Shown one piece after another: positions 19,748-30,154 of a DNA stretch of 64,000 bases. The stretch covers positions 1 to 64,000 of the forward strand of contig JAIKYA010000075.1 in the NCBI GenBank assembly GCA_024683645.1, given 5' to 3'. A program made the position numbers and the translations under genes. A model generated the notes under the pieces. It was not told where the DNA came from, made no database searches, and was given only the letters and a program-made list of their open reading frames with translations. The stretch comes from Lachnospiraceae bacterium. Its GTDB lineage: Bacteria; Bacillota; Clostridia; Lachnospirales; Lachnospiraceae. Each line of letters begins with the position of its first letter. Within the stretch, counting starts at the first letter, position 1.

Positions 19748-20848
19748 ATGGCAGGTTCGATATTCGGTGATATGTTCAGAGTGAGCACCTGGGGTGAGTC
19801 CCACGGTCCGGCACTGGGCTGTGTTATAGATGGCTGTCCGGCAGGTCTTGAATTATCAGAGGAAGATATACAGCCTTATATGGACAGGCGTAAGCCGGGT
19901 AAATCGAAACTTGAGACTGCCAGGGCCGAGGCCGATAAGGTAGAGATACTGTCAGGTGTTTTTGAGGGTAAGACTACCGGCACTCCGATATCGATGATCA
20001 TCAGGAATGCTTCCCAGCACAGCAGTGACTATGATGAACTCAAGGATGTTTATCGTCCGGGACATGCCGATATGACCTTTGATGCGAAATACGGTTTCCG
20101 CGACTACAGAGGAGGCGGAAGGTCTTCGGGACGTGAGACAGCTGCCAGGGTTGCTGCCGGTGCAGTGGCAATGAAGATATTGAAGGAAATGGGTATCGAT
20201 GTCAGTGCTTATACTGCTTCCATCGGAAACATAAAGATTGAAAAGAATAATGATATGCTGGAGCGGCTCAGTAATCCGGTGGCAATGCCCGATAAGATCG
20301 CCGCTTCGGAAGTTTTTAAGTTTATGGATGAATGCCGTGCAAAGTTGGATTCCGCAGGCGGTACTGCCGAATGCCTGATCAAAGGCGTTCCGGCGGGTCT
20401 CGGAGAGCCTGTATTTGATAAGCTTGATGCCCTGCTCGGTCATGCCATGATGTCGATAGGTGCCGTAAAAGCCGTGGAGATAGGCGACGGCATAAACGTC
20501 ACTTCCAGCTATGGCAGCGAGAATAATGACGAGATGCATATGGAGAACGGCCATATCGCTTTCGGCAGCAATCATGCCGGCGGCATGCTCGGCGGTATCT
20601 CCAACGGCAATGATATCTTTATGAGGGTGCATTTTAAACCCACCCCTTCTATATTCAGCGAGCAGAAAACAGTAAATAAAAAAGGCGAGGATGTTAATCT
20701 CGCCATTAAAGGTCGTCATGATCCTGTCATAGTCCCGCGTGCCGTGGTGGTCGTGGAATGTATGGCAGCTCTCGTGATCACCGATCTGCTGCTGAAGAAT
20801 ATGTCCTCGCGCATGGATCATATCCATAAGATTTACGACAACTTATAA
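19748..20848 (+). CDS. aroC: Chorismate synthase
   Basis: MAGSIFGDMFRVSTWGESHGPALGCVIDGCPAG, RPGHADMTFDAKYGFRDYRGGGRSSGRETAARVAAGAVA; start after GGAGG RBS. Confidence 0.96.
   Translation: MAGSIFGDMFRVSTWGESHGPALGCVIDGCPAGLELSEEDIQPYMDRRKPGKSKLETARAEADKVEILSGVFEGKTTGTPISMIIRNASQHSSDYDELKDVYRPGHADMTFDAKYGFRDYRGGGRSSGRETAARVAAGAVAMKILKEMGIDVSAYTASIGNIKIEKNNDMLERLSNPVAMPDKIAASEVFKFMDECRAKLDSAGGTAECLIKGVPAGLGEPVFDKLDALLGHAMMSIGAVKAVEIGDGINVTSSYGSENNDEMHMENGHIAFGSNHAGGMLGGISNGNDIFMRVHFKPTPSIFSEQKTVNKKGEDVNLAIKGRHDPVIVPRAVVVVECMAALVITDLLLKNMSSRMDHIHKIYDNL
20684..20704 (-). terminator. Intrinsic terminator for the minus-strand lactonase gene, inside aroC
   Basis: GGCGAG-attaacatc-CTCGCC-TTTTTT on minus strand. 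Confidence 0.7.
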
Positions 20849-21879
20849 AATACAACACAGTTTGGCATCGGTATTTTGATCTCTTTTGCGCACATGACAA
20901 GCGTCTTCTTTTCGGGATCTACTCCGAAGAAGGTCATGGTGTTGTTTTCGTGGTTTAAGCTGACCAGATGTCTGTTGTCCGGGAACAGGGCCGCATCCTT
21001 GGGATAAAGGCCGCTGATGGGCAGACAGAATATCTTGTCCAGTTTGCCGCTTATATCGTCTATATTATAAAGAGTCACCGAATTATCACCGGCATTTGAG
21101 CACAAGAGATACTTGAAATCATCCGAGAGATTGATGGCACTGGCCGCGGAGTCCCCGGCATGATAATCGTTTACCGTGGATATGGACTGTATCTTCTCGA
21201 ATTCCGGATTGTTATTCTCTTCTATATAACGGTATACATCTACCATGCAGGTTGCTTCATGTATGATGTAGATGTACATACCGTCTTTTGATATCTTGAT
21301 GTGCCTGGGACCGGAATACTGCTCGGAATGGATGATATCAACCATCGCAAGCTTCCCTGTGGCATGATCGAGGCGGTATACCTTTACATGGTCCAGGCCC
21401 AGATCGGCTGCCAGCAGATACTTGTTGTCCCTGGTCATCTTTACACAGTTTACGTGAGGCCTGAAGTTTCTGTCCGCTACAGATCCTATACCCTTGTGAT
21501 AGACTTCGTCAACGATGTCTCCGAGACTGCCGTCTTCTGCAAGGCTTAAAACCGTGATCTTGCCGTCATGATATCCTGCAACAAAGAGATATTTGTCTTC
21601 ATAATCGGTGGACAGATAACAGCCGCGCATACCGTTTATGGAAGCCTGGGAGATTGTCCTGATGCGTCCGTCAGCTTCTATGTCATAAGCTTCCACACCG
21701 TAATCGGTGATGGAATACAGATGCTTACGGTTATGCGAGATGGTCATGTATGAGGAATTGGATATCTGCACTTCATCTTTTTCAGTGAAGGTGCCGGCTT
21801 CCATATCCACATCATAAACACGTATACCTATCTTGCTTCCCTGTGTGTAGCAGGAAACATATGCGACATACTTCTCCAT
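20833..21879 (-). CDS. Lactonase/6-phosphogluconolactonase-like beta-propeller protein
   Basis: Repeated propeller blades (HNRKHLYSITDYGVEAYDI, DNKYLLAADLGLDHVKVYRLD, RPHVNCVKMT). Confidence 0.8.
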   Translation of the reverse strand: MEKYVAYVSCYTQGSKIGIRVYDVDMEAGTFTEKDEVQISNSSYMTISHNRKHLYSITDYGVEAYDIEADGRIRTISQASINGMRGCYLSTDYEDKYLFVAGYHDGKITVLSLAEDGSLGDIVDEVYHKGIGSVADRNFRPHVNCVKMTRDNKYLLAADLGLDHVKVYRLDHATGKLAMVDIIHSEQYSGPRHIKISKDGMYIYIIHEATCMVDVYRYIEENNNPEFEKIQSISTVNDYHAGDSAASAINLSDDFKYLLCSNAGDNSVTLYNIDDISGKLDKIFCLPISGLYPKDAALFPDNRHLVSLNHENNTMTFFGVDPEKKTLVMCAKEIKIPMPNCVVFYKLS

Positions 21880-23255
21880 TATCTGTCTCCGATCTCTGTA
21901 TATTCCCTGTGATGTCCAACATACTTATATGCGGGACGTATTATCTTTCCGTGGTTGACAAGCTCTTCAAGGCGGTGTGCACTCCAGCCGGAGATACGCG
22001 CAATCGCAAACATGGGTGTGAAGAGTTCTTCGGGTATCTCAAGCATTGAATACAGGAAACCGCTGTAAAAATCTACGTTTGCACATACCGGCTTAAATAC
22101 TCTTCTGCTCTTGGTGATCAGTTCCGCACTTATCCTCTCTACCCTGTCGTAAAGCATGAACTCGTCCATGCGTCCCTTCTCTTCCGCCAGCTTCCTTGCG
22201 CCTTCTTTAAGGATTACCTTTCTGGGATCAGACAAAGTGTAGATGGCATGTCCCATACCATAGATAAGCCCCGACTTGTCAAAAGCTTCTTTTTTCAATA
22301 CTTTATCGAGATATTCGGAAAGTGCCTTTTCATCTTCCCAATTCCTTACCTTATCCTTAATGTCAGCGAACATGCGCTGAACTTTAAGATTTGCACCGCC
22401 GTGCTTGGGACCTTTAAGGGATGCTATTGCAGCTGCCATTGCCGAATAGGAATCGGTACCCGAACTGGTGACCACATGGGTGGTAAAGGTGGAGTTATTA
22501 CCGCCGCCATGCTCCGCATGGAGAACAAGAGCCATATCAAGGACTTCTGCTTCAAGCTTGGTAAACTTGCCGTCGGGCCTTAACATGTTCAGTATGTTTT
22601 CCGCAGTCGAATACTCCTTCTTGGGAGTACGGATCACAAGATTCTGGTTAAGCGAAAAGTGTCTGTATCCGTGATAACCGTAAACAGCTATCAGCGGCAG
22701 TTTTCCTATCATCTGCAGACACTGTCTCAAAACGTTGGGCACATTGGTATCTTCCGGATCATCATCAAAGGAATAAAGCGAAAGAATGGCCTTCTGCAGC
22801 GAATTCATGATATTGCCGCTGGGATTATGAAGGATCACATCCCTTACAAAATCTCCCGAAAGTTCCTGCAGATCCGTAAGTATGGTCTTGAAGCTCTCCA
22901 GCTGTGCCTTCGTGGGAAGTGCGCCGAAAAGCAGCAGATACGTTATCTCTTCAAAAACATAACGTCTGCCGTGAGCCCCTCCGATAAGGTCTTTCACATC
23001 ATAGCCCTGGTAAAAGAGCTGGCCTTCCGCTGGCATCTTTACTCCGTCAACCACCTCTGTACCGTTTACATCCGATATCTCGGTAAGGCCTGTAAGCACA
23101 CCTTTACCGTTGGAGTCACGCAGCCCCCTCTTTACGTCATATTCGGTATAGAGGCTCTGGTCTATGGCGCCGCTGGTCATGCAGTAATTTACCAGTTCAT
23201 CAAACAGCGAATCATGGTCTTTGCCAAGCTGCATCATTGAATATCTGTTCATCAT
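21879..23255 (-). CDS. Citrate synthase
   Basis: RGLRDSNGKGVLTGLTEISDV, LHAEHGGGNNSTFTTHVVTSSGTDSYSAMAAAIASLKGPKHGGAN, YGMGHAIYTLSDPR. Confidence 0.93.
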   Translation of the reverse strand: MMNRYSMMQLGKDHDSLFDELVNYCMTSGAIDQSLYTEYDVKRGLRDSNGKGVLTGLTEISDVNGTEVVDGVKMPAEGQLFYQGYDVKDLIGGAHGRRYVFEEITYLLLFGALPTKAQLESFKTILTDLQELSGDFVRDVILHNPSGNIMNSLQKAILSLYSFDDDPEDTNVPNVLRQCLQMIGKLPLIAVYGYHGYRHFSLNQNLVIRTPKKEYSTAENILNMLRPDGKFTKLEAEVLDMALVLHAEHGGGNNSTFTTHVVTSSGTDSYSAMAAAIASLKGPKHGGANLKVQRMFADIKDKVRNWEDEKALSEYLDKVLKKEAFDKSGLIYGMGHAIYTLSDPRKVILKEGARKLAEEKGRMDEFMLYDRVERISAELITKSRRVFKPVCANVDFYSGFLYSMLEIPEELFTPMFAIARISGWSAHRLEELVNHGKIIRPAYKYVGHHREYTEIGDR

Positions 23256-24256
23256 CTTATTCTCTCAGAAAACCCGACCTTTTTCTGAACCTTTCTAAGT
23301 GTTTTATTTGCTGTATAAGCAGCCTTCTCGGCATTATTCTTGATACAGTTGTCTATATACTCCTTATCCTTTGACAGTTCCTCAAATCTCTTCTGCAGGG
23401 GCTCGAGTACGGAAACTACCGCTTCGCCTGCAGCTTCTTTGAATACACCATATCCCTGTCCTTCAAAGTCTTTTACTATCTCTTCGGGAGTCTTTCCGGT
23501 GCAGGCGCTGTAAATATCGATGAGGTTCATAATACCCGGCTGGCTCTCGCTGTATCTGACTGCCCCTTCCGAGTCGGTTACCGCTCTTTTGAACTTACGT
23601 CTTATGGTATCCGGATCATCCATCAGATAGATCGAACCGTTGACATTTTCATCTGATTTTGACATCTTCTTCGCCGGATCCTGAAGGCTCATGATACGCG
23701 CTCCGGCCTTTCCGAGATAGGCTTCGGGTATGGTAAATACATCCCCGTAGATCGCGTTGAAACGGCCTGCTATATCCCTGGTCAGCTCAAGGTGCTGCAT
23801 CTGGTCTTTCCCTACAGGTACCACATCAGCCTGATACAGCAGTATGTCAGCCGCCATCAGTGCCGGATAGGTAAAGAGGCCTGCGTTTATATTGTCTGCA
23901 TGTTTGGCTGATTTATCCTTGAACTGCGTCATGCGGCTCAGCTCGCCCATATAGGTAAAGCAGTTAAGTATCCATGCCAGTTCTGCATGTGCCGATACCT
24001 GTGACTGGTAGTATATGCAGTTCTTCTCGGGATCTATTCCCGCTGCGATGAACAGGGTCAGCAGTTTTCTCGCATTTTTACGGAACTCCGCAGGATCCTG
24101 TCTTACGGTTATCGAGTGCAGATCGGCTACAGCAAAAAAGCATTCATATTCATCACTGAGTGTAGTCCAGTTTTTCAGGGCTCCCAGATAATTCCCGAGT
24201 GTCAGGTTTCCTGTAGCCTGCATAGCCGAAAACAAAACTTTTTTATCATTTATCAT
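23252..24256 (-). CDS. trpS: Tryptophanyl-tRNA synthetase
   Basis: MQATGNLTLGNYLGALKNW; KMSKSDEN; PVGKDQMQHLELTRDIAGRFN. Confidence 0.95.
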   Translation of the reverse strand: MINDKKVLFSAMQATGNLTLGNYLGALKNWTTLSDEYECFFAVADLHSITVRQDPAEFRKNARKLLTLFIAAGIDPEKNCIYYQSQVSAHAELAWILNCFTYMGELSRMTQFKDKSAKHADNINAGLFTYPALMAADILLYQADVVPVGKDQMQHLELTRDIAGRFNAIYGDVFTIPEAYLGKAGARIMSLQDPAKKMSKSDENVNGSIYLMDDPDTIRRKFKRAVTDSEGAVRYSESQPGIMNLIDIYSACTGKTPEEIVKDFEGQGYGVFKEAAGEAVVSVLEPLQKRFEELSKDKEYIDNCIKNNAEKAAYTANKTLRKVQKKVGFSERIR

Positions 24257-24809
24257 TTTTTATCCTCGCATTCTTTAATATCTTTACCCGGATATACTTT
24301 ATCGTATATTCCTCCCCTTTGACCGCATTCATCTTAAGAAGTCTCTCTAAGAGCTCCTTGGTATGCGGATGCAGGAATCTGCTTATATCTCCCTGTCTGT
24401 AATAGTTCCAGGGTGACAGATCGGTATATTTGTCTTTCTGGTATATCTTGCAGGCGGCAAGCCTGTCCATGAACATCTCAACAATATATCTGTCCGGCAT
24501 CGGCGCGGGCTGGGCTTTTACCTTTCCCGTTTCCGTATCCCTTATAGGATAGTCGATCCAGTATTCAAAATGATGTTTATTGCGTCCCTTATGATGGAGC
24601 CAGGCGGACGAATAGCCTATGTCCTCTCGTTCCGCATTATTCGGACTGCGGTATCCCTGGAAATACTTAACACCCGGAATAAATTCGCTCGGTGAGTATT
24701 TTGAGAGGTCATGAGTCAGTCCCTGATAATATAGCCCGGCCTTAAAGCAGCCCTTCATCACTTCAATGCGGTGTTCCGTTATGGTTTTTAAATGTCCCCA
24801 GAAATCCAT
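24246..24809 (-). CDS. DUF5662-family protein
   Basis: HLKTITEHRIEVMKGCFKAGLYYQGLTHDLSKYSPSEF, WLHHKGRNKHHFEYWIDY. Confidence 0.75.
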   Translation of the reverse strand: MDFWGHLKTITEHRIEVMKGCFKAGLYYQGLTHDLSKYSPSEFIPGVKYFQGYRSPNNAEREDIGYSSAWLHHKGRNKHHFEYWIDYPIRDTETGKVKAQPAPMPDRYIVEMFMDRLAACKIYQKDKYTDLSPWNYYRQGDISRFLHPHTKELLERLLKMNAVKGEEYTIKYIRVKILKNARIKNDK

Positions 24810-24812
24810 AGC

Positions 24813-25106
24813 CTACACCAGTTCATCAAATTCCTGTCCGTCCAGGAATTCATCAAAAGCATCGGAAGCCGCCTCATACTCATCCTCATCCTCTATATAT
24901 CTGAGATGCGGTGTGCCGTCCTCATCCTCACTGTGACCGTAGATCCAGACCTCGCCGTCTTCATTCTCATCGTTCTCATCCAGAGGAAGCAGCGCGATAT
25001 AGTCCTTATCCCCAACCGAAAAGATGGTAACGATGGCGCATTTCACATCGCCCTCATCAAGGTTTAAGGTCACATACATTTCATCATCATCGTCAAACTT
25101 TGCCAT
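24813..25106 (-). CDS. DUF1292 family small acidic protein
   Basis: MAKFDDDDEMYVTLNLDEGDVKCAIVTIFSVGDKDYIALLPLDENDENEDGEVWIYGHSEDE. Confidence 0.8.
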   Translation of the reverse strand: MAKFDDDDEMYVTLNLDEGDVKCAIVTIFSVGDKDYIALLPLDENDENEDGEVWIYGHSEDEDGTPHLRYIEDEDEYEAASDAFDEFLDGQEFDELV

Positions 25107-25116
25107 ATGTATCACC

Positions 25117-25836
25117 TTAAAAATGAATATTTACAAGAGTTCCGGGAACGATCATGCTATAAAGCACGATAGCCACATCATGAGGCAGATTCACGCAGCC
25201 GTGGGAACCGTTGGTCATATAAACGTTACCGCCGAAAGCGCCGCGCCAGCTTGCATCATGAAGACCGCAATGCGTATCGCCGAGTCTCATCCATCTGTCA
25301 ACCCACACGTTCCAGGTAGGCCCCACCAGTTTGGTGCCCGCCACCATATTAGTGATGGGATATATGCCTATGGGAGTGCTCTTTCCGCGATTGCCCGTAA
25401 CGACAGGCGATGCCAGAGCCACTTTTCCGTCAACTATATAGGTCAGGGTCTGTGTGGTGATATTTACATCTATATAGGTCTTGCCGAGTACAGATGTATC
25501 AATGGCCGGAACAGCCGGGGCTGCGGGAACCGCGGGAGCTGCGGCCTGTACCGGAGCCGAGGGAGCAGCCGCCTGTTCTTCAGCCAGATTCTTAAATCTC
25601 TTCTCCGCTTTTCCGAAAAGAAGATAATGATTGTAAAGAAGCTGTGCATCCGTACCGAATACCGCCTTCACATCCGCATATTTATTGGCATAATATACGG
25701 GATCAAAACCATCCGGATATACAACCGCCGTCGGATTTGCTGCAGGCTCTTCGGCTCTTACGACATCCGCATTTGCAAAAAATACGGTAAAGCCGATCAA
25801 TAAAGCTGCCAAAATCATTTTCATCATTTTTTTCAT
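25117..25836 (-). CDS. L,D-transpeptidase (YkuD domain), secreted
   Basis: Signal peptide; DVNITTQTLTYIVDGKVALASPVVTGNRGKSTPIGIYPI ... GSHGCVNLPHDVA. Confidence 0.92.
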   Translation of the reverse strand: MKKMMKMILAALLIGFTVFFANADVVRAEEPAANPTAVVYPDGFDPVYYANKYADVKAVFGTDAQLLYNHYLLFGKAEKRFKNLAEEQAAAPSAPVQAAAPAVPAAPAVPAIDTSVLGKTYIDVNITTQTLTYIVDGKVALASPVVTGNRGKSTPIGIYPITNMVAGTKLVGPTWNVWVDRWMRLGDTHCGLHDASWRGAFGGNVYMTNGSHGCVNLPHDVAIVLYSMIVPGTLVNIHF

Positions 25837-25961
25837 ATCTTTCCTCCCAATAAGATCCCGTACTTAGCGTCCGGATCTATTTTAAAAAAGGTCCAATCTT
25901 TATATTAACATAATAATCACGATTTGCAAGCAATTATTGATATCAGGCTCTTTCATCCGTA

Positions 25962-28010
25962 TCACATGGTCACACCGGCTGCATTGATCTCGCCGACAAG
26001 TTTTATGATCCTCTCCCTGAAAGCCTCATCTTTATTTAATAGTCTTTCGATCAGATTGCTGCAGCGCTTTATCAGTTCACTGTCTTCATAGATATCGGCC
26101 ATCTTAAATAGCGGCATGCCGGACTGTCTGAGCCCGAACAGATCTCCGGGTCCGCGCTGTTTCAGATCCTCTTCGGCTATCTTAAAACCGTCGTTGGTCT
26201 TAGACATGATCTCCAGTCTCTTCTGCGCCTTTTTACTCTTCTCGCCTTCCCCGCCGGCCACAAAGATGCAGTAAGACTGTTCACTGCCTCTGCCAACCCG
26301 GCCACGCAGCTGATGCAGCTGTGACAGGCCGAAGCGTTCCGCATTCTCGATCATCATTACCGTAGCATTCGGAACATTGACCCCCACTTCCACAACTGTC
26401 GTGGAAACCAGTATATCAGTCTGTCCCTTTGCAAAACCTTCCATAACCCTGCGTTTATCCTCATCCTTCATACGTCCGTGAAGGATATCTATACGTATGT
26501 TTGAAGGCATTTTTTCGCGGAGCATCTCTCCGTAGCTCTCAACATCTTCCACGCCGCAGAGTTCATCATTTTCCTCGACCATCGGACAGATAATATAGGC
26601 CTGTCTGCCTTCGCTTATCCTCTTTTGTATAAAGCTGTAGAGTTTGGGCCTCCAGTCTGTACCCAGCACCGTATTCTTTATCGGCAGGCGCTTTGCCGGC
26701 AGCTCATCTATGATACTTACATCAAGATCCCCGTAAAGTATCAGGCCGAGCGTTCTCGGTATGGGCGTTGCCGACATTACCAGTACATGCGGATGCTGTC
26801 CCTTTTCCCCGAAAGTGAGTCGTTGCCGCACTCCGAAACGGTGCTGTTCGTCAGTTACGACAAGACCAAGTTTTTTATATTCTGCTTTTTCCTGTATGAG
26901 CGCATGGGTTCCTATTATGATATCCGCCTTTCCCTCTGCGGCCATCCTGCAGGCTTCACGCTTTTGTGCGGCCTTAAGAGCCCCGCTGATCAGCACGGGC
27001 CGTATATCAAGGCCGTATTTTTCATTCATCTCACAGATGTCATTATAATGCTGCCTTGCAAGCACTTCCGTCGGTGCCATGACTGCAGCCTGATAGCCTG
27101 CATCGATGATCTTCATGGCTGCAAGGAAAGCAACAGCAGTTTTTCCGCAGCCCACATCTCCCTGCAAAAGCCTGTTCATGCAGTTTTCGCCCGACATATC
27201 ACGGCATATGTCATCCAGCGCGCGCTTCTGCGCTCCGGTGAGTTCATAGGGAAGACCGTTTAGCAGCTTTTCATAGCGTATGCTTTCACCCGTATGTACT
27301 TCCGTCTTTTCTTTTTCCGTTTTGCTTTTCAGCAGCTGTATCCTTGCAAGGAACATGAATATCTCGTCAAAAGCAAGACGCTTTCTTGCTCTTTCGATAT
27401 CCTCCCTGTCTTTGGGCTGATGGATCTTTCTTATCGCCTCAGCCCTGCCTATGAGTCCTTCCGCAATCAGCACATCCTCCGGCAGAAATTCCTCATATCT
27501 TTCGCACAGCCCTATCACTTCTGATATTGCTTTTGAAAGCTTTGACGCAGTCAGCCCGCCATGCAGCGGATAGACAGCCTTTAGTCTCCCGGCCTCTTCT
27601 TTGTACTCTTCTTCTGTCAAAAAGCGTGGCTGGCTCATCTGCCATTCGCCTTTTTTGAATGTACAGATACCGTTTAATACACTGCTGCGTCCGGGTAATA
27701 TACTGTTTTTCAGATAAGGCATGTTAAAGATCGAAACCTGCAGGCTTCCGCTGTCATCACAGACCCTGAACCTGAGTATGCTTTTCCCGCCAACGCGAAA
27801 GAGTGCAGCTTTAGTCTGCACTCTTACATTTACGGTCACGCGGCCGTCACTTTTTATCTCAATTATCTTTTTTACCGGGCTTAGATTCGTATAAGATCCC
27901 GGGAAATACTCAAGCAGGTCGGATACGGTATATATGCCGGCTTTATAAAATGCGGCAGCGCTCTTTTCACCTATACCCTTTACGTTTATTATCCCGCTTG
28001 ACAGATCCAA
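25962..28010 (-). CDS. recG: ATP-dependent DNA helicase RecG
   Basis: Helicase motifs NRLLQGDVGCGKTAVAFLAA, DEQHRFGVRQR, MSATPIPRTL, GRVGRGSEQSYCI. Confidence 0.96.
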   Translation of the reverse strand: MDLSSGIINVKGIGEKSAAAFYKAGIYTVSDLLEYFPGSYTNLSPVKKIIEIKSDGRVTVNVRVQTKAALFRVGGKSILRFRVCDDSGSLQVSIFNMPYLKNSILPGRSSVLNGICTFKKGEWQMSQPRFLTEEEYKEEAGRLKAVYPLHGGLTASKLSKAISEVIGLCERYEEFLPEDVLIAEGLIGRAEAIRKIHQPKDREDIERARKRLAFDEIFMFLARIQLLKSKTEKEKTEVHTGESIRYEKLLNGLPYELTGAQKRALDDICRDMSGENCMNRLLQGDVGCGKTAVAFLAAMKIIDAGYQAAVMAPTEVLARQHYNDICEMNEKYGLDIRPVLISGALKAAQKREACRMAAEGKADIIIGTHALIQEKAEYKKLGLVVTDEQHRFGVRQRLTFGEKGQHPHVLVMSATPIPRTLGLILYGDLDVSIIDELPAKRLPIKNTVLGTDWRPKLYSFIQKRISEGRQAYIICPMVEENDELCGVEDVESYGEMLREKMPSNIRIDILHGRMKDEDKRRVMEGFAKGQTDILVSTTVVEVGVNVPNATVMMIENAERFGLSQLHQLRGRVGRGSEQSYCIFVAGGEGEKSKKAQKRLEIMSKTNDGFKIAEEDLKQRGPGDLFGLRQSGMPLFKMADIYEDSELIKRCSNLIERLLNKDEAFRERIIKLVGEINAAGVTM

Positions 28011-28014
28011 GATT

Positions 28015-29673
28015 TTATTCCACCGAAACGATGTAGTAATATACCGGCTGTGCTCCCACGGTCATCTCAATGTCCACCTTAGGGAAATGCTCTGCCACTT
28101 TTGCTTTCATGGCCTGTGCATCCGCCTCGCTGACATCGGCACCGTAATATATGCTTATCAGTTCCGAAGTATCCTCACACATCTTATCGAGCATGGAGAG
28201 CATTACTTCCTGAATGTCCGCACCGTTTGAGAGTATGCCGCCGTCACCGATACCCATGAAATCATGCTCATGGATCTCCACGCCATCAATCGAAGTATCC
28301 CTTACCGCATATGTAAGAGATCCGCTCTTTACCATTCCCGCAGCTTCATTCATGGACGCTTCATTCTCCTCTGCGGATGCGTCCGGCATATAGGCTATCA
28401 TGGCCGAGATACACTGGGGCACGGTCTTGGTCGGGATCACTATTATCTTCTTATCCTTGGTCAGGTCTCTGGCCTGGTTTGCAGCAAGGATGATGTTCTT
28501 GTTATTGGGGAAGATGAACACGGTATCCGCATTTACGGTCTTGACCGCGTTCAGCATGTCTTCGGTACTGGGATTCATGGTCTGGCCGCCTTCTATGAGA
28601 CAGTCAACACCAAGTCCTTTAAATATTTCCCCTATGCCGCTGCCTGCACTCACAGCCACAAAACCGACTGCCTTTCTGGGAGCCTCAGGGACCGGTGCTT
28701 CCTTACTTTCGGCAGGGAGCTTTCCGCTGTCAGCCATCCTTCTGTTCAGTATCTTTACATCGACCAGTTCACCGTACTGCAGGGCTTTCTGGAGCACCAT
28801 ACCGGGATCGGAGGTATTTAAGCCCACATTTACGATACCCTCATCAACGGAAACCGTAACTTCATCACCGACTTCATTTAAATACTTCTTTACTTCCGAT
28901 TCTCTCTGATTATGGAAAGCCTTGTCCAGCATGATAGAGAGAGTTGTATGGTAAAGATATTTATATTCCTTTACCTTCTTCTCCTCAGCACCGAAAAGCC
29001 TTACTTCGCCGGCAGCCTGTGAAGTCTCCTCATCCATGGTGAACTCTATGCCCTTGCCGAGGAAACCGTCATAGATACCTTCCACGACAGCCATAAGACC
29101 GGCACCGCCGGAATCCACCACACCCGCTTCCTTCAGTACGGGGAGCAGTTCGGGTGTATATGCAAGTACTTCGTTGCCTTTTTCTATCACTTCCCTGAAA
29201 AATACGTCGAGATCTTCCTCGCCTCTTTCATAGATCTCATTTATCTTTTCGGCTATACCCTTTGCAACGGTAAGTATGGTACCTTCTTTAGGCTGCATTA
29301 CAGCCTTGTATGCCATCTCCACCGCTTTGTCACAGGCTGCCGAGATGATACCTATATCTACGGTATCATGTCCTTTTATCACCTTGGCCATACCTCTGAA
29401 CAGCTGGCTCAGGATAACACCGGAGTTACCTCTTGCTCCTCTTAATGTACCCGAGCTGATGCTCTTGCATACCGTATCCATATCCGGATCCTTGAGAGCA
29501 TATACTTCCTTGGCTGCCGACATAACGGTAAGCGTCATATTTGTTCCTGTATCACCATCAGGCACGGGGAACACGTTCAGTTCATTTATCTCTTCCTTTT
29601 TTGACTCAAGCTTCTTAGCACCTGCAAGAAACATTTTTGCAAGCATCGAAGCATCTAAGGTATTAATCGCCAC
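28015..29673 (-). CDS. DAK2/FakA-type fatty acid kinase-like protein (YloV)
   Basis: FPVPDGDTGTNMTLT, SSGTLRGARGNSGVILSQLFRG, VDSGGAGLMAVVEGI. Confidence 0.92.
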   Translation of the reverse strand: MAINTLDASMLAKMFLAGAKKLESKKEEINELNVFPVPDGDTGTNMTLTVMSAAKEVYALKDPDMDTVCKSISSGTLRGARGNSGVILSQLFRGMAKVIKGHDTVDIGIISAACDKAVEMAYKAVMQPKEGTILTVAKGIAEKINEIYERGEEDLDVFFREVIEKGNEVLAYTPELLPVLKEAGVVDSGGAGLMAVVEGIYDGFLGKGIEFTMDEETSQAAGEVRLFGAEEKKVKEYKYLYHTTLSIMLDKAFHNQRESEVKKYLNEVGDEVTVSVDEGIVNVGLNTSDPGMVLQKALQYGELVDVKILNRRMADSGKLPAESKEAPVPEAPRKAVGFVAVSAGSGIGEIFKGLGVDCLIEGGQTMNPSTEDMLNAVKTVNADTVFIFPNNKNIILAANQARDLTKDKKIIVIPTKTVPQCISAMIAYMPDASAEENEASMNEAAGMVKSGSLTYAVRDTSIDGVEIHEHDFMGIGDGGILSNGADIQEVMLSMLDKMCEDTSELISIYYGADVSEADAQAMKAKVAEHFPKVDIEMTVGAQPVYYYIVSVE

Positions 29674-29691
29674 CTTGGGTATCCTCCTGAA

Positions 29692-30054
29692 TTAGTCTAT
29701 TACGCGTACGCCTTCTACAAAGACGTTAACCTTCTCAACCTCCAGACCGCTGAAGGCTTCCACCTTGTACTTAACAGTCTCAACGAGATTCTCGGTAACA
29801 GCCCTGATGCTGACGCCATAGGCTATTATGATATGAAAATCTATTGTAAGCTTGCCTGCGTTGCTTCTGACCTGAATGCCATGCTCTACGCTTTCTTTCT
29901 TCAGTATACGTACCAGACCTTCTTTAACGTTTACGGATGCCATTCCCACGATGCCGTAGCACTCGTTAGCGACATTACCTGCATACTGTGCTATCACGGT
30001 ATTGTCGATGGAAATGCTTCCCATATGAGTATCCAGCGAATTCTTCATACACAC
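29692..30054 (-). CDS. Asp23/Gls24 family protein (YloU)
   Basis: GSISIDNTVIAQYAGNVANECYGIVGMASVNVKEGLVRIL; adjacent to the YloV homolog. Confidence 0.9.
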   Translation of the reverse strand: MCMKNSLDTHMGSISIDNTVIAQYAGNVANECYGIVGMASVNVKEGLVRILKKESVEHGIQVRSNAGKLTIDFHIIIAYGVSIRAVTENLVETVKYKVEAFSGLEVEKVNVFVEGVRVID

Positions 30055-30096
30055 ACCTCCGGTTGTACTTGTCTGCGCTTTTGCGCATGCCCGTTT

Positions 30097-30125
30097 ATTA
30101 TATATTAATGACTTTTAAATGTCAA
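30097..30125 (-). promoter_or_regulatory. Consensus sigma-A promoter for the Asp23/FakA/recG operon
   Basis: Minus strand TTGACA-17 nt-TATAAT, both hexamers perfect. Confidence 0.9.
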
Positions 30126-30154
30126 AAAATCTGCTGTTTGTATTTCCGTGGAGC

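Noticed and set aside
25962-30054. Asp23-FakA-recG gene order
   Set aside because: Common conserved arrangement (yloU-yloV-recG) in Firmicutes.
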